From a virus, in IMG/VR virus record IMGVR_UViG_3300032046_001766, positions 1-21,932 of that record: a stretch of 21,932 bases of DNA; one strand, given 5' to 3'. Below, one piece after another: positions 1 through 6,321 of the stretch. A program made the position numbers and the translations under genes. Below the pieces are notes generated by a model. That model worked only from the letters and a program-made list of their open reading frames with translations. It did no database searches and was not told the origin of the DNA. Each line of letters starts with the position of its first letter. Positions within the stretch are counted from its first letter, which is position 1.

Positions 1-688
1 TTTTCTCTTTAGCGATATTTTGATAAACATCATTAGCAGATTGAGAAACAGAAGCAATCCTACGGGCAGTTTCCACTCCTAGATTCTCTGCTAGAGCTTC
101 AGCGACAGAAGAAGAAGAAATCCCTAACCCTGATAATTGGGCAATATTCTGTTGTTGAATCTGTCTAAATAAATCCCTATTTTGTTGTAAGGCGGTTTTC
201 TCTTGAGTTTGGGCTAATTGAGTTTGTCCTGTCAATCCTTGAAGTTTAGTTGCTTCTTGTTCTTGTAAGGCTGTTTTGGCAGGGGCATAAGCAGTTCCTA
301 TAGCTTCAGTAGAAGTTTGGGCTTGCTGTTGAAGTCCCTGTTCTGCTCCACCTAATTGACTTAGGAAGTCTTGATAATCTCTGTCTATTTGATCCATACC
401 AGTTTGGGTATTTTGGTTAATATTACTTGTATCTATACCTTGAGGTGCTACAACTCCTCCCCCCCCACCACCAGTATTTGTAGCCGTAGTAGGGGTATAT
501 GGTGAAGAAGTAGGATAATTATAAGTTGAATAGTTTTGTTGTGGGGCTGGTTCGGCAGCATGAACTGGAGTAGCACCGAATGATTGATATGATTTCTGTT
601 GTGCAGAAGTCATAGGAGTCCCACCCCCACTTACAGTGGTCAACCAATTAGACCAAGATTGCTTACTTAATGGATTAAAAATTGGCAT
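1..688 (-). CDS. Gln/Ser/Thr-rich virion-like protein, 3' end beyond the window
   Basis: This open frame starts at ATG 688 (MPIFNPLSKQSWSNWLTT) and runs without a stop through the left edge, giving about 229 visible residues. Residues 1-75 are low-complexity, rich in Ser, Thr, Pro, Tyr and Gln, followed by a six-Gly run. From about residue 95 the protein is predicted helical and Gln/Ala-rich, with many LQQQ/LAQTQEK-type stretches and then an Ala/Ser segment (SSSSVAEALAENLGVETARR). No enzyme motif is visible. The composition and the position downstream of the fibre genes fit an internal virion protein or a tail/injection protein, but no family is recognised. The upstream sequence has only A-rich purines, with no clear Shine-Dalgarno. 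A weak promoter (TTGGTT-16-TATAAC) can be drawn in front of it. Confidence 0.7.
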   Translation of the reverse strand, partial: MPIFNPLSKQSWSNWLTTVSGGGTPMTSAQQKSYQSFGATPVHAAEPAPQQNYSTYNYPTSSPYTPTTATNTGGGGGGVVAPQGIDTSNINQNTQTGMDQIDRDYQDFLSQLGGAEQGLQQQAQTSTEAIGTAYAPAKTALQEQEATKLQGLTGQTQLAQTQEKTALQQNRDLFRQIQQQNIAQLSGLGISSSSVAEALAENLGVETARRIASVSQSANDVYQNIAKEK

Positions 689-713
689 ATTTTTATTTCT
701 TTTTGACTTTCTG

Positions 714-722
714 TGTTATAAT
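714..722 (+). promoter_or_regulatory. extended -10 promoter element for the 58-aa frame
   Basis: TGTTATAAT combines the TGn extension with a perfect TATAAT (717-722). No -35 at 16-18 bp is present; the TTGACT at 703-708 is only 8 bp upstream and cannot serve. The predicted RNA start (about 729-730) coincides with ATG 730. Confidence 0.4.
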
Positions 723-729
723 GTAATTA

Positions 730-906
730 ATGAAAAAACCAATATTATTTATTATTTCTCTCTACTTTTTATGGTTTTGGTTTCTTTTTTCTAGTTTTAA
801 CCATTCTACTGGTGAGATAAATTATCTTGCCTTACCCTTACTATTTGTTTTAATAATTCTTACTGTCATTTACCTCATCATTAAAACCAAACCTAAACTC
901 CAATAA
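730..906 (+). CDS. possible 58-aa two-helix membrane protein
   Basis: This is the only plausible plus-strand gene. ATG 730 opens a 58-codon frame ending in TAA at 904-906. The product has two hydrophobic stretches, about residues 5-21 (ILFIISLYFLWFWFLFS) and 33-52 (YLALPLLFVLIILTVIYL), joined by a short polar loop and ending in a basic tail (KTKPKLQ), so an inner-membrane hairpin is predicted. An extended -10 (TGTTATAAT, 714-722) lies so close that the RNA would start about at the ATG, which would make it leaderless. The 3' end overlaps the convergent HNH gene by 14 bp. A holin-like or membrane moron role is possible but unsupported by homology that I can see. T-rich DNA yields hydrophobic frames by chance, so it may not be real. 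Confidence 0.42.
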   Translation: MKKPILFIISLYFLWFWFLFSSFNHSTGEINYLALPLLFVLIILTVIYLIIKTKPKLQ

Positions 907-1318
907 CGACATTCTCTATTAAATTGATATTTCCGTTCTTTCTATGTATTTCATAGTGATGTTTTGAACATAGCCATATTACATTTTTTTCGTCTTTGTA
1001 GTCTGGGTGATGACCTTTCGTTTCAGGGTTTCCGCAAAATAGACAAGGTTCTTGATCAATTATTTCATGTCGTTTCCTGTAACCTAATCTCCAGTTGATA
1101 TAAAATTGTTGTTTATTGTTTTTCCACCACCGCTTCCAACCTTTTCGTATCTGAATCTTATTTATTTTTCTATAATTACTAAGATAGATTGCTCGATCTG
1201 TGTTTCTAGAGTGTTCGCACTCCTTACAATGATATTCAAAGCCATCGGATTTTGTTTTATTCCTATAAAAAAATTCAATGGGTTTTTCTTCTTTACATTG
1301 ACTACAAATTTTAAACAT
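893..1318 (-). CDS. HNH endonuclease with N-terminal zinc ribbon
   Basis: This 141-aa protein has two metal-binding parts. At the N-terminus C5-x2-C8 and C31-x2-C34 form a zinc-ribbon-like element. At the C-terminus C92-x2-C95, H103-H104 (motif KGHHPDY), C117 and H120-H121 (motif WLCSKHH) followed by H125 match the treble-clef HNH nuclease layout common in phage-borne endonucleases. The middle (residues 41-85) is strongly basic and Trp-rich, as expected for DNA binding. Family knowledge suggests DNA nicking or cleavage, either as a free-standing homing nuclease or as a packaging helper. Its isolation between fibre-type genes and its own promoter-terminator module favour a mobile, free-standing nuclease. 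There is no Shine-Dalgarno before ATG 1318. The stop lies inside the convergent small plus-strand frame. Confidence 0.82.
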   Translation of the reverse strand: MFKICSQCKEEKPIEFFYRNKTKSDGFEYHCKECEHSRNTDRAIYLSNYRKINKIQIRKGWKRWWKNNKQQFYINWRLGYRKRHEIIDQEPCLFCGNPETKGHHPDYKDEKNVIWLCSKHHYEIHRKNGNINLIENVVIGV

Positions 1319-1330
1319 ATCTATTAGACG

Positions 1331-1355
1331 AAAAAAACCGCTTCTTCAGCGGTTT
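1331..1355 (-). terminator. intrinsic terminator between promoter and HNH gene
   Basis: Read on the minus strand, AAACCGCT-GAAGA-AGCGGTTT is a perfect 8-bp stem with a 5-nt loop (arms 1348-1355 and 1335-1342), continuing into a T-run reaching 1331. It lies downstream of the promoter at 1384-1412 and 12 nt before ATG 1318. A short upstream GGTTT can compete for the AAACC of the first arm. Confidence 0.85.
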
Positions 1356-1383
1356 CTCAAATTCAATTCTAAAACCTGACTGA

Positions 1384-1412
1384 ATTATAATTCTTTTGAT
1401 ACTATTTGTCAA
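1384..1412 (-). promoter_or_regulatory. consensus sigma-70 promoter upstream of HNH gene
   Basis: Minus-strand TTGACA (1407-1412), a 17-bp spacer and TATAAT (1384-1389) form a perfect consensus match. It starts 3 bp after the stop codon of the fibre-like gene. The predicted RNA start is near 1377, so the terminator would be reached after about 47 nt. TATTGACAAATA is shared with the promoter at 8776-8804. Confidence 0.85.
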
Positions 1413-1415
1413 TAC

Positions 1416-2363
1416 CTATCTATAACATAAAAATATCAAAGCGATAGTTCCCGTTGGTGAACTGGCTTTCGTCCAGGTTAAGGTAAAACCATCAGCATCA
1501 AAACTTTTAACGATGGCACTTTGGACATCCCCTCCAGTTGGGTTATAATAGACAAGATTACTGGTCTTAGTGTAAAAATTTGTCGCATCCTTATAAAGCA
1601 TCATATTTGCTTTAGCACTATCAGCAACTCCCCAACCACCAATAGTGGTCCCATCAACATTCCAAAAACAAACAATGGAAGTTGGCTTAAATCCTACTCC
1701 CGTATAACCTATATCACCAGTTCCCGCCGCTGAATCTCTTGTCCCAGAAATCACTTTAGATGACAGAAAAGAACCAGAAATAGAAGCTCCAGAGGCATTA
1801 AGGTTGGTCGGAACATAAAGGGTTGAAATGGAAGCAATGGAACTTATAGCCATCCTTACCAAGGTAAGATTATCCGAATTTAAGACAGCAATAGAAGCCA
1901 CTGAAGAAACAGCGAGATTCCTTAGTTCCGCATAAACAATGGAACAAACTGAAGTTATTGCTAGCTTCTTGTTTTCTAAAGAGGCGATAGTGGCTTGAGA
2001 CATAATATGACCACCTATAGCAGTGTGTTCTGGATTAAAAGCATTGTAATACTCTTCCTGTAAGGCAGCTGTCATTACCGCTTCCACCACTGCACCAGAT
2101 GAATGGGCTTGTTGGGTGCTTCCACCTTGCGCCCTAGTTATCGTTAAAGTTCCACCGACAATGTTGGTAACTTTGACATATTCCCACAAAGAAGTTGATT
2201 TAAGAGTTCCAGCGGCATCCACTCGGTCTATAACTAAATAAGAAGGATAATTTAACTTTGTGGCATCACCAACATCCATTGAGGTAGCAACATCAGTGAT
2301 ACCAGCACTTAGTGTTGTTGATACATTCTCTACTTGTGATGCTCGGCTCAAATTTGCGCCCAT
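1416..2363 (-). CDS. tail fibre or receptor-binding-like protein
   Basis: This 315-aa protein has almost no Cys and is rich in Ser, Thr, Ala and Val. Residues 1-110 (ending around TITRAQGGSTQQAHSSGAVVEA) look like the small beta domain found at the start of many phage tail-associated proteins. Residues about 130-205 are a repetitive linker with alternating VSSVASIAVLN / ISSIASISTL blocks, suggesting a fibrous shaft. Residues 205-315 are a compact beta-rich end containing GTGDIGYTGVGFKPTSIV and the near-terminal LTWTKASSPTGTIAL, similar in style to small phage fibre tip domains. It forms its own transcription unit with a promoter-terminator module in front and another after. ATG 2361-2363 is separated from the terminator U-tract by only four bases and has no Shine-Dalgarno. 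Role in host attachment is inferred. Confidence 0.7.
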   Translation of the reverse strand: MGANLSRASQVENVSTTLSAGITDVATSMDVGDATKLNYPSYLVIDRVDAAGTLKSTSLWEYVKVTNIVGGTLTITRAQGGSTQQAHSSGAVVEAVMTAALQEEYYNAFNPEHTAIGGHIMSQATIASLENKKLAITSVCSIVYAELRNLAVSSVASIAVLNSDNLTLVRMAISSIASISTLYVPTNLNASGASISGSFLSSKVISGTRDSAAGTGDIGYTGVGFKPTSIVCFWNVDGTTIGGWGVADSAKANMMLYKDATNFYTKTSNLVYYNPTGGDVQSAIVKSFDADGFTLTWTKASSPTGTIALIFLCYR

Positions 2364-2367
2364 AAAT

Positions 2368-2389
2368 AAAAAACCGCCTTTCTAGCGGT
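2368..2389 (-). terminator. intrinsic terminator just before the fibre-like gene, with competing hairpin
   Basis: Minus-strand ACCGC-TAGAAAG-GCGGT (arms 2385-2389 and 2373-2377) runs into TTTTTT, and ATG 2361-2363 follows four bases later. The first arm can alternatively pair with an upstream AGCGGT (2405-2410), a perfect 6-bp match. The two pairings exclude each other, as in an attenuator. Confidence 0.75.
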
Positions 2390-2413
2390 ATTGATTCAAT
2401 CTTAACCGCTATT

Positions 2414-2442
2414 ATTATAACAATTTAATTCTTTTAAGTCAA
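2414..2442 (-). promoter_or_regulatory. near-consensus promoter upstream of fibre-like gene
   Basis: Minus-strand TTGACT (2437-2442), 17-bp spacer, TATAAT (2414-2419), with TGT before the -10 giving an extended -10. It lies 4 bp after the stop codon of the tail-hub-like gene. The predicted RNA start is near 2407, about 40 nt before the end of the terminator U-tract. It shares the 13-mer ATCTCTTGACTTA with the promoter at 5561-5589. Confidence 0.85.
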
Positions 2443-2446
2443 GAGA

Positions 2447-4408
2447 TTAAGTTTTCCAAGTTGCCGGATTAATCCCTTCCCCTAATTCTTGAGCTTGTAG
2501 CTGTAAAGACAATAATTCATATTTGTCATTATTTCCTGTTGTGGTAATTTCTATCTGACAGGTTCTTCCCACCTTATTAATTCTTGTTTGTTTAACCATA
2601 TCATTACTAGCTGCCGCATTACCGACACCAGCTGAAGTTCCAAATCTATTTGTTCCGAAGTTATCAAAACCCCAACCAACTCCAGCGTTGGAAGCAGAAA
2701 TGGTGAAAGTTCCAGCTGAACCAACCGCCCCCTCCCTTGTTTCTAAGATGATATTGACAAAGGGACTACCAAAGATATTTCTCCAATTGGAATAGATATT
2801 CCGCACCATCTTAAATTTAAAAGGATTATTAAAGGCGGTTTTCTTGGTTAATAAAGTCGTTTGAATTTTTACCCCCTTGTCATTGGCATAGGCATCAGAA
2901 TATTCGGTGACAAAGTTGTCAGTCGAATCTCCCCAAACTAAGTTCTCCTTACCGCTTCCATCATAATAAATCGCATAAACTCCAGGAACGGCTGGATAAG
3001 TATTTGGCCCCATCCAAGCCAGTCTTTCTCGGTCATAAACGATTTCTTTAGTATTGACATCACTTGAACCCATTGGAAAAGCTAACCGATATTTATTATT
3101 ATGATAAATCGCACAAGCCTTATCTAATTGGGTATTGGAAAGTAAAGAGAAGATGGGTCTGACTCTGGCTGATAACTCATTTGTTCTTAAAACATTCAAG
3201 AAATTAGCTTCATTCCCTAAAGTAAAAACACCCTTTCTTGACAAGAAGAAAACATCATTTTCCACATGACGAATCGTCTTATGAGAAACTGCCCCAACTC
3301 CTCTCACAATCATTTTAACTGATGGGATAACTAAACTTCCTGAAGTTGATAGAGTGACTTCCCAAATTGACCTTTCTTTGAAAACAATAATCTTATCCTG
3401 AAATTCAATTAACCCTTTAACCGCATCTCCAGCGTCCTTATCAATATCAACATATCCCCCACCATATCTCCAGTTAAACTTATCAATATTAGAACCACCA
3501 CCTGACCACGATATTCTGGAAGGAAAACTATCCAAATTGCCTAAAATCAATTTATCTTTATGGATAATCACATATTTGGCGATTGGACCTAGAGTCGTAT
3601 CTGCTCCAGGAGGGAAAACTAACATACTTGGGTCAGGCACCCCAAGATAATCAAAAGTCTTGGATGATGGGTCAGTTGTAGTGATTAGTCTTTCATCACC
3701 TTGGTCATAACCATAAACACCATAACCAGCCACATAAGAAGCAGGTGAAGCGGTTGTCCAAGTCAATCTAATTGCTGAAGTCATTAAATCTTGTGGCATA
3801 TTCGTAATTAAACACGCTTCTGAAGCAATCGTTTCCCCAACCGCACTAAAGGCTGATATACGGAATGAACGGGTAAAGGTTCCAGATGTTCCTGAAAGAT
3901 TAGTTGCTAAAACTCCTGTCGGTCTTGAGATTCCGACATAGGAATAAATTGTTGCCCCATCATATTTTGTCAACTCATCTATTCCATTAGTAATAAAAAC
4001 TTTGTTAAAGGCTTGGACTAATTCTGTATCATAACCAGAAGCATAGGAAGAACCATAAATCTCCGTATAAGAAGCCCCATTCTTTTTAACTAACAATCCC
4101 CAGTCTGATAAGGCGATTAATTCATTGACTCCTGAAGCCCCAGAAGCAAAGAGAACACCTTTTAAACCTCGGACTCTTTGTGAACCGGTCGCAACCGAAG
4201 GGGCAGTCTGAAAGTAATTAGCTGTTCCCTCTCTTTTAGTGGGAACACCTAAACCAACAAGTTTCAAATTATCACATTGAGCCAATTCTTTATCTTTAAT
4301 TTCTGTTTGACGAAGTAAAGTATTTAAACCCCCATTAAAAGCGTTCCAATCTAGTTGGAGTATTTTTGGTGCTTTATAAGGAGTCTCTTGAAATGAAAAA
4401 TTAGGCAC
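2447..4408 (-). CDS. large tail hub or nozzle-like virion protein
   Basis: About 653 residues from GTG 4408, beginning VPNFSFQETPYKAPKILQLDWNAF. A longer frame opens at TTG 4474 inside the upstream gene, but GTG 4408 has an AAGGG ribosome site nine bases upstream and follows the previous stop by 4 bp, so I prefer it. The protein is beta-rich throughout. It has short repeated motifs such as GVLFASGASGVNELIALSDWG, KVFITNGIDELTKYDG, IEFQDKIIVFKERSIWEV and DVFFLSRKGVFTLG that look like propeller blades, then a late beta domain. This style, together with the preceding 220-aa connector-like protein, resembles the gp11/gp12 (tail tubular A/B) pair of T7-like phages; that link is by layout and feel, not by a clear motif. 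It is last in its transcription unit. Confidence 0.65.
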   Translation of the reverse strand: MPNFSFQETPYKAPKILQLDWNAFNGGLNTLLRQTEIKDKELAQCDNLKLVGLGVPTKREGTANYFQTAPSVATGSQRVRGLKGVLFASGASGVNELIALSDWGLLVKKNGASYTEIYGSSYASGYDTELVQAFNKVFITNGIDELTKYDGATIYSYVGISRPTGVLATNLSGTSGTFTRSFRISAFSAVGETIASEACLITNMPQDLMTSAIRLTWTTASPASYVAGYGVYGYDQGDERLITTTDPSSKTFDYLGVPDPSMLVFPPGADTTLGPIAKYVIIHKDKLILGNLDSFPSRISWSGGGSNIDKFNWRYGGGYVDIDKDAGDAVKGLIEFQDKIIVFKERSIWEVTLSTSGSLVIPSVKMIVRGVGAVSHKTIRHVENDVFFLSRKGVFTLGNEANFLNVLRTNELSARVRPIFSLLSNTQLDKACAIYHNNKYRLAFPMGSSDVNTKEIVYDRERLAWMGPNTYPAVPGVYAIYYDGSGKENLVWGDSTDNFVTEYSDAYANDKGVKIQTTLLTKKTAFNNPFKFKMVRNIYSNWRNIFGSPFVNIILETREGAVGSAGTFTISASNAGVGWGFDNFGTNRFGTSAGVGNAAASNDMVKQTRINKVGRTCQIEITTTGNNDKYELLSLQLQAQELGEGINPATWKT

Positions 4409-4412
4409 ATTA

Positions 4413-5075
4413 TCAATCCCTTCCGATTCTCCAAGTTTTATAATCTTCTGAACCAACTGAAACTCGGCGGTCAACTGACGATTGACCTAAAGTATTCTCA
4501 TTTTCAATCATTCTGGCTAAAATCCTGTCTGCCTCCACTTTGGCTTCTGGAAATCTCCCATCTTCCCGACTCTTTAGAAGATAATATAAAGACCTTTGGA
4601 CTAAATAGGTTGGGTCGGGAAGAGGGATTAAATCACTCGCACTTGATAAAGTCGCTGGTGAAGCATAATAAGTGAATTGAACCGAAGCCCCTGAAACTAA
4701 GGTATCGTGAATAAACATGACTTTATTGCCTAAGATATTGACGAACCTATCAGAACTAAGGGTTCGATGATTGTTGGTCGCATCAATGACAGGATAGGAA
4801 TAGGTATTTACTCCGTCAGAGGTGATTTGAGGGAAACCATCTATCTTCCTAAAATCAGCTGGTAGGGCATAGGAAGCATTAGCCGAATCAGTAGACACTA
4901 AGCCATTAAAGACTTTCTTCATACATTCCCAATCGTAGGATTCACTCCAATCAATTAAGGAACGATTAATAAAGTTATTTCTGATATTCCAATCAGTCCC
5001 TCCATAAGTAGGAGCGGTAGCTGACTGGTCAACCTCGCTTGCTATCCAATTTTGAATATCCTGTAATGAACTCAT
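4413..5075 (-). CDS. head-tail connector or tail-adaptor-like protein
   Basis: This 220-aa protein starts MSSLQDIQNWIASEVDQ. An N-terminal helical part (to about residue 60, with WSESYDWECMKKV) leads to a central beta part (YALPADFRKIDGFPQI, VMFIHDTLVSGASVQFTYYASP). A helical C-terminus follows (LIPLPDPTYLVQRSLYYLLKSREDG, then EAKVEADRILARMIENENT). The pattern of helix bundle, beta insertion, then a helix after a loop of the PLPDPTY type is common in phage adaptor or gp11-like proteins placed just before the large tail-hub protein, as here. No Shine-Dalgarno is visible before ATG 5075. A short inverted repeat (5099-5112) precedes it. Function is inferred from order and fold style. Confidence 0.6.
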   Translation of the reverse strand: MSSLQDIQNWIASEVDQSATAPTYGGTDWNIRNNFINRSLIDWSESYDWECMKKVFNGLVSTDSANASYALPADFRKIDGFPQITSDGVNTYSYPVIDATNNHRTLSSDRFVNILGNKVMFIHDTLVSGASVQFTYYASPATLSSASDLIPLPDPTYLVQRSLYYLLKSREDGRFPEAKVEADRILARMIENENTLGQSSVDRRVSVGSEDYKTWRIGRD

Positions 5076-5098
5076 GTTATTAAAATATGACTCTATGA

Positions 5099-5112
5099 CC
5101 TAGAGGTCTAGG
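5099..5112. repeat. short inverted repeat between two tail genes
   Basis: CCTAGA-GG-TCTAGG is a perfect 6-bp inverted repeat in the 44-bp gap between the 121-aa and 220-aa genes. An overlapping alternative, GACC-TCTA-GGTC on the minus strand, is also possible. It could be a small RNA hairpin or an operator. It has no U-tract. Confidence 0.4.
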
Positions 5113-5119
5113 AGTTATT

Positions 5120-5485
5120 TTAATAAGCTCCAGGACCATTGACAGCGGTTGATAGACCGAATAAGGGGATAGCATAGTTAATATTCCCTGCCCTAACAAC
5201 AACAACTTTTTGTGCTTGTCCAACTACACCAATTCCCACCGCAGCTGTCGATACTGAAGCCACAGAAATAAAGTTATTTCCAAAGTCAATCACTGGAACT
5301 GATGCCATTGATAGATTAGCAAAGACTAATGGGGCTGATGTTTCATTTCCTATAATACCTCTACTAATCCGGACAGCTGGGTAATAAGTCGCATTACTAG
5401 AAACTTCCAATCCTGCATTAACAGAATTAGCAGGATTAATTATTCTTCCGCCATATTCATTATCTAAGTCGTAAATAAAGCTCAT
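5120..5485 (-). CDS. small beta-rich virion protein of unknown function
   Basis: This 121-aa protein begins MSFIYDLDNEYGGRIINPAN. It is free of Cys and charged clusters and is rich in Val, Ala, Ser and Gly. The central stretch VPVIDFGNNFISVASVSTAAVGIG and the hydrophobic end (VVVVRAGNINYAIPLFG) predict beta strands. It has no motif I can assign. It is the first gene of the tail transcription unit and has the strongest ribosome site of the five module-controlled genes: AAAGGAGGTGA, eight bases before ATG 5485. A small tail or decoration protein is a reasonable guess. Confidence 0.6.
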   Translation of the reverse strand: MSFIYDLDNEYGGRIINPANSVNAGLEVSSNATYYPAVRISRGIIGNETSAPLVFANLSMASVPVIDFGNNFISVASVSTAAVGIGVVGQAQKVVVVRAGNINYAIPLFGLSTAVNGPGAY

Positions 5486-5509
5486 ATTTTAATTCACCTC
5501 CTTTCCCAC

Positions 5510-5538
5510 AAAAAAAGAGACCACTTTTTGTAGTCTCT
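5510..5538 (-). terminator. intrinsic terminator in the leader of the tail unit
   Basis: Minus-strand AGAGACTAC-AAAAA-GTGGTCTCT (arms 5530-5538 and 5516-5524, 9 bp with one G-U pair) runs into seven T. It lies downstream of the promoter at 5561-5589 and upstream of the GGAGGTGA ribosome site and ATG 5485. Confidence 0.85.
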
Positions 5539-5560
5539 CGAATAAACGATAACTTTCTCT

Positions 5561-5589
5561 ATTTTATACTTTTAAAGGGTATAAGTCAA
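5561..5589 (-). promoter_or_regulatory. near-consensus promoter of the tail unit
   Basis: Minus-strand TTGACT (5584-5589), 17-bp spacer, TAAAAT (5561-5566). It begins about 10 bp after the stop codon of the LamG gene. The predicted RNA start is near 5554, giving about 45 nt before the terminator ends. Confidence 0.75.
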
Positions 5590-5599
5590 GAGATTTAGC

Positions 5600-6319
5600 C
5601 TACCACATCTTATTGGTCGTTAGAAATCCTCTGTTTATTATTTCATTATAAATATAGTTAATATCATCTTGGGTTAAAGCCGTTCCATTTATTAACCAGA
5701 CATCATCTAAAGAACCATTAAAGAATAAAGCAGGTGTCCCAAGTCGATTTCTACAACCTACCTGAACATAATTAGTCGCCGCATAGGCAGGGCTATAACC
5801 AGCGGCAGAATATGGGTCTTTATCAATTAACCCATCTACATAAACCCTTAAATAAGTTCCGTCAAAAGTTGCCACGCAAAAATGCCAATTACCATCGTTA
5901 ACGGGAGTATTGCCAGATACTTGTCTATAATTACCTGGTGCTGTTCCTGAGTTTGGAGCGATTAAGAATAAAGGTTCACCAGTAGCCAATAAACCAAAAT
6001 AAAAACCAGCGTGGTTGGGATTTAGAGAATAAGATTGAAAGATAAAACCTTGAGCCACAGATGTTGTCTTTACCCACGCCCCAATCGTAAAATTACCAGT
6101 TGGTTGAAAATCCGCATGGTCAACCGCCGAATAAGCATCATTCCCATCTAAAGCTACTGCCCCGCCAAATTGTCCAGAAGCATCTTCCGCAGGGTCGGAA
6201 ATATCGGTTAAAGTATGTCCATTACCAGAACTATCCGTGGTTAAAGCACCAGAAGAAAAGCGGTAATAGGCCGCAGGAGGGTATTTTGAAATAACTTCGT
6301 AGAATTCTTTACTTGCCAT
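5600..6319 (-). CDS. LamG/concanavalin-A-like lectin domain virion protein
   Basis: This 239-aa protein is essentially one LamG-type jelly-roll domain. The recognisable signature runs in order: PPAAYYRFS near residue 15, TDSSGNGHTLT (about 28-38), GAVALDGNDAYSAVDHADF (about 53-71), FTIGAWVKTT (about 77-86), GNWHFCVATFDGTYLRVYVDG (about 142-162) and a final GSLDDVWLINGTALTQDDINYIYN. In family knowledge these domains bind carbohydrate or form adhesion modules and are frequent in phage tail spikes and fibres. There is no signal peptide. CGGAG lies six bases before ATG 6319 and the gene follows the repeat protein by only 2 bp, so it is co-translated with it. It probably decorates the fibre or binds a surface sugar. 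Confidence 0.85.
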   Translation of the reverse strand: MASKEFYEVISKYPPAAYYRFSSGALTTDSSGNGHTLTDISDPAEDASGQFGGAVALDGNDAYSAVDHADFQPTGNFTIGAWVKTTSVAQGFIFQSYSLNPNHAGFYFGLLATGEPLFLIAPNSGTAPGNYRQVSGNTPVNDGNWHFCVATFDGTYLRVYVDGLIDKDPYSAAGYSPAYAATNYVQVGCRNRLGTPALFFNGSLDDVWLINGTALTQDDINYIYNEIINRGFLTTNKMW

Positions 6320-6321
6320 TA

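Noticed and set aside
703-722. TTGACT and TATAAT on the plus strand as a complete promoter
   Set aside because: The two boxes are only 8 bp apart, too close for a sigma-70 promoter. Only the extended -10 is kept.
2409-4474. TTG 4474 as start of the large tail-hub-like gene
   Set aside because: It would overlap the upstream gene by 62 bp and has no ribosome site, whereas GTG 4408 has AAGGG at good spacing right after the upstream stop.
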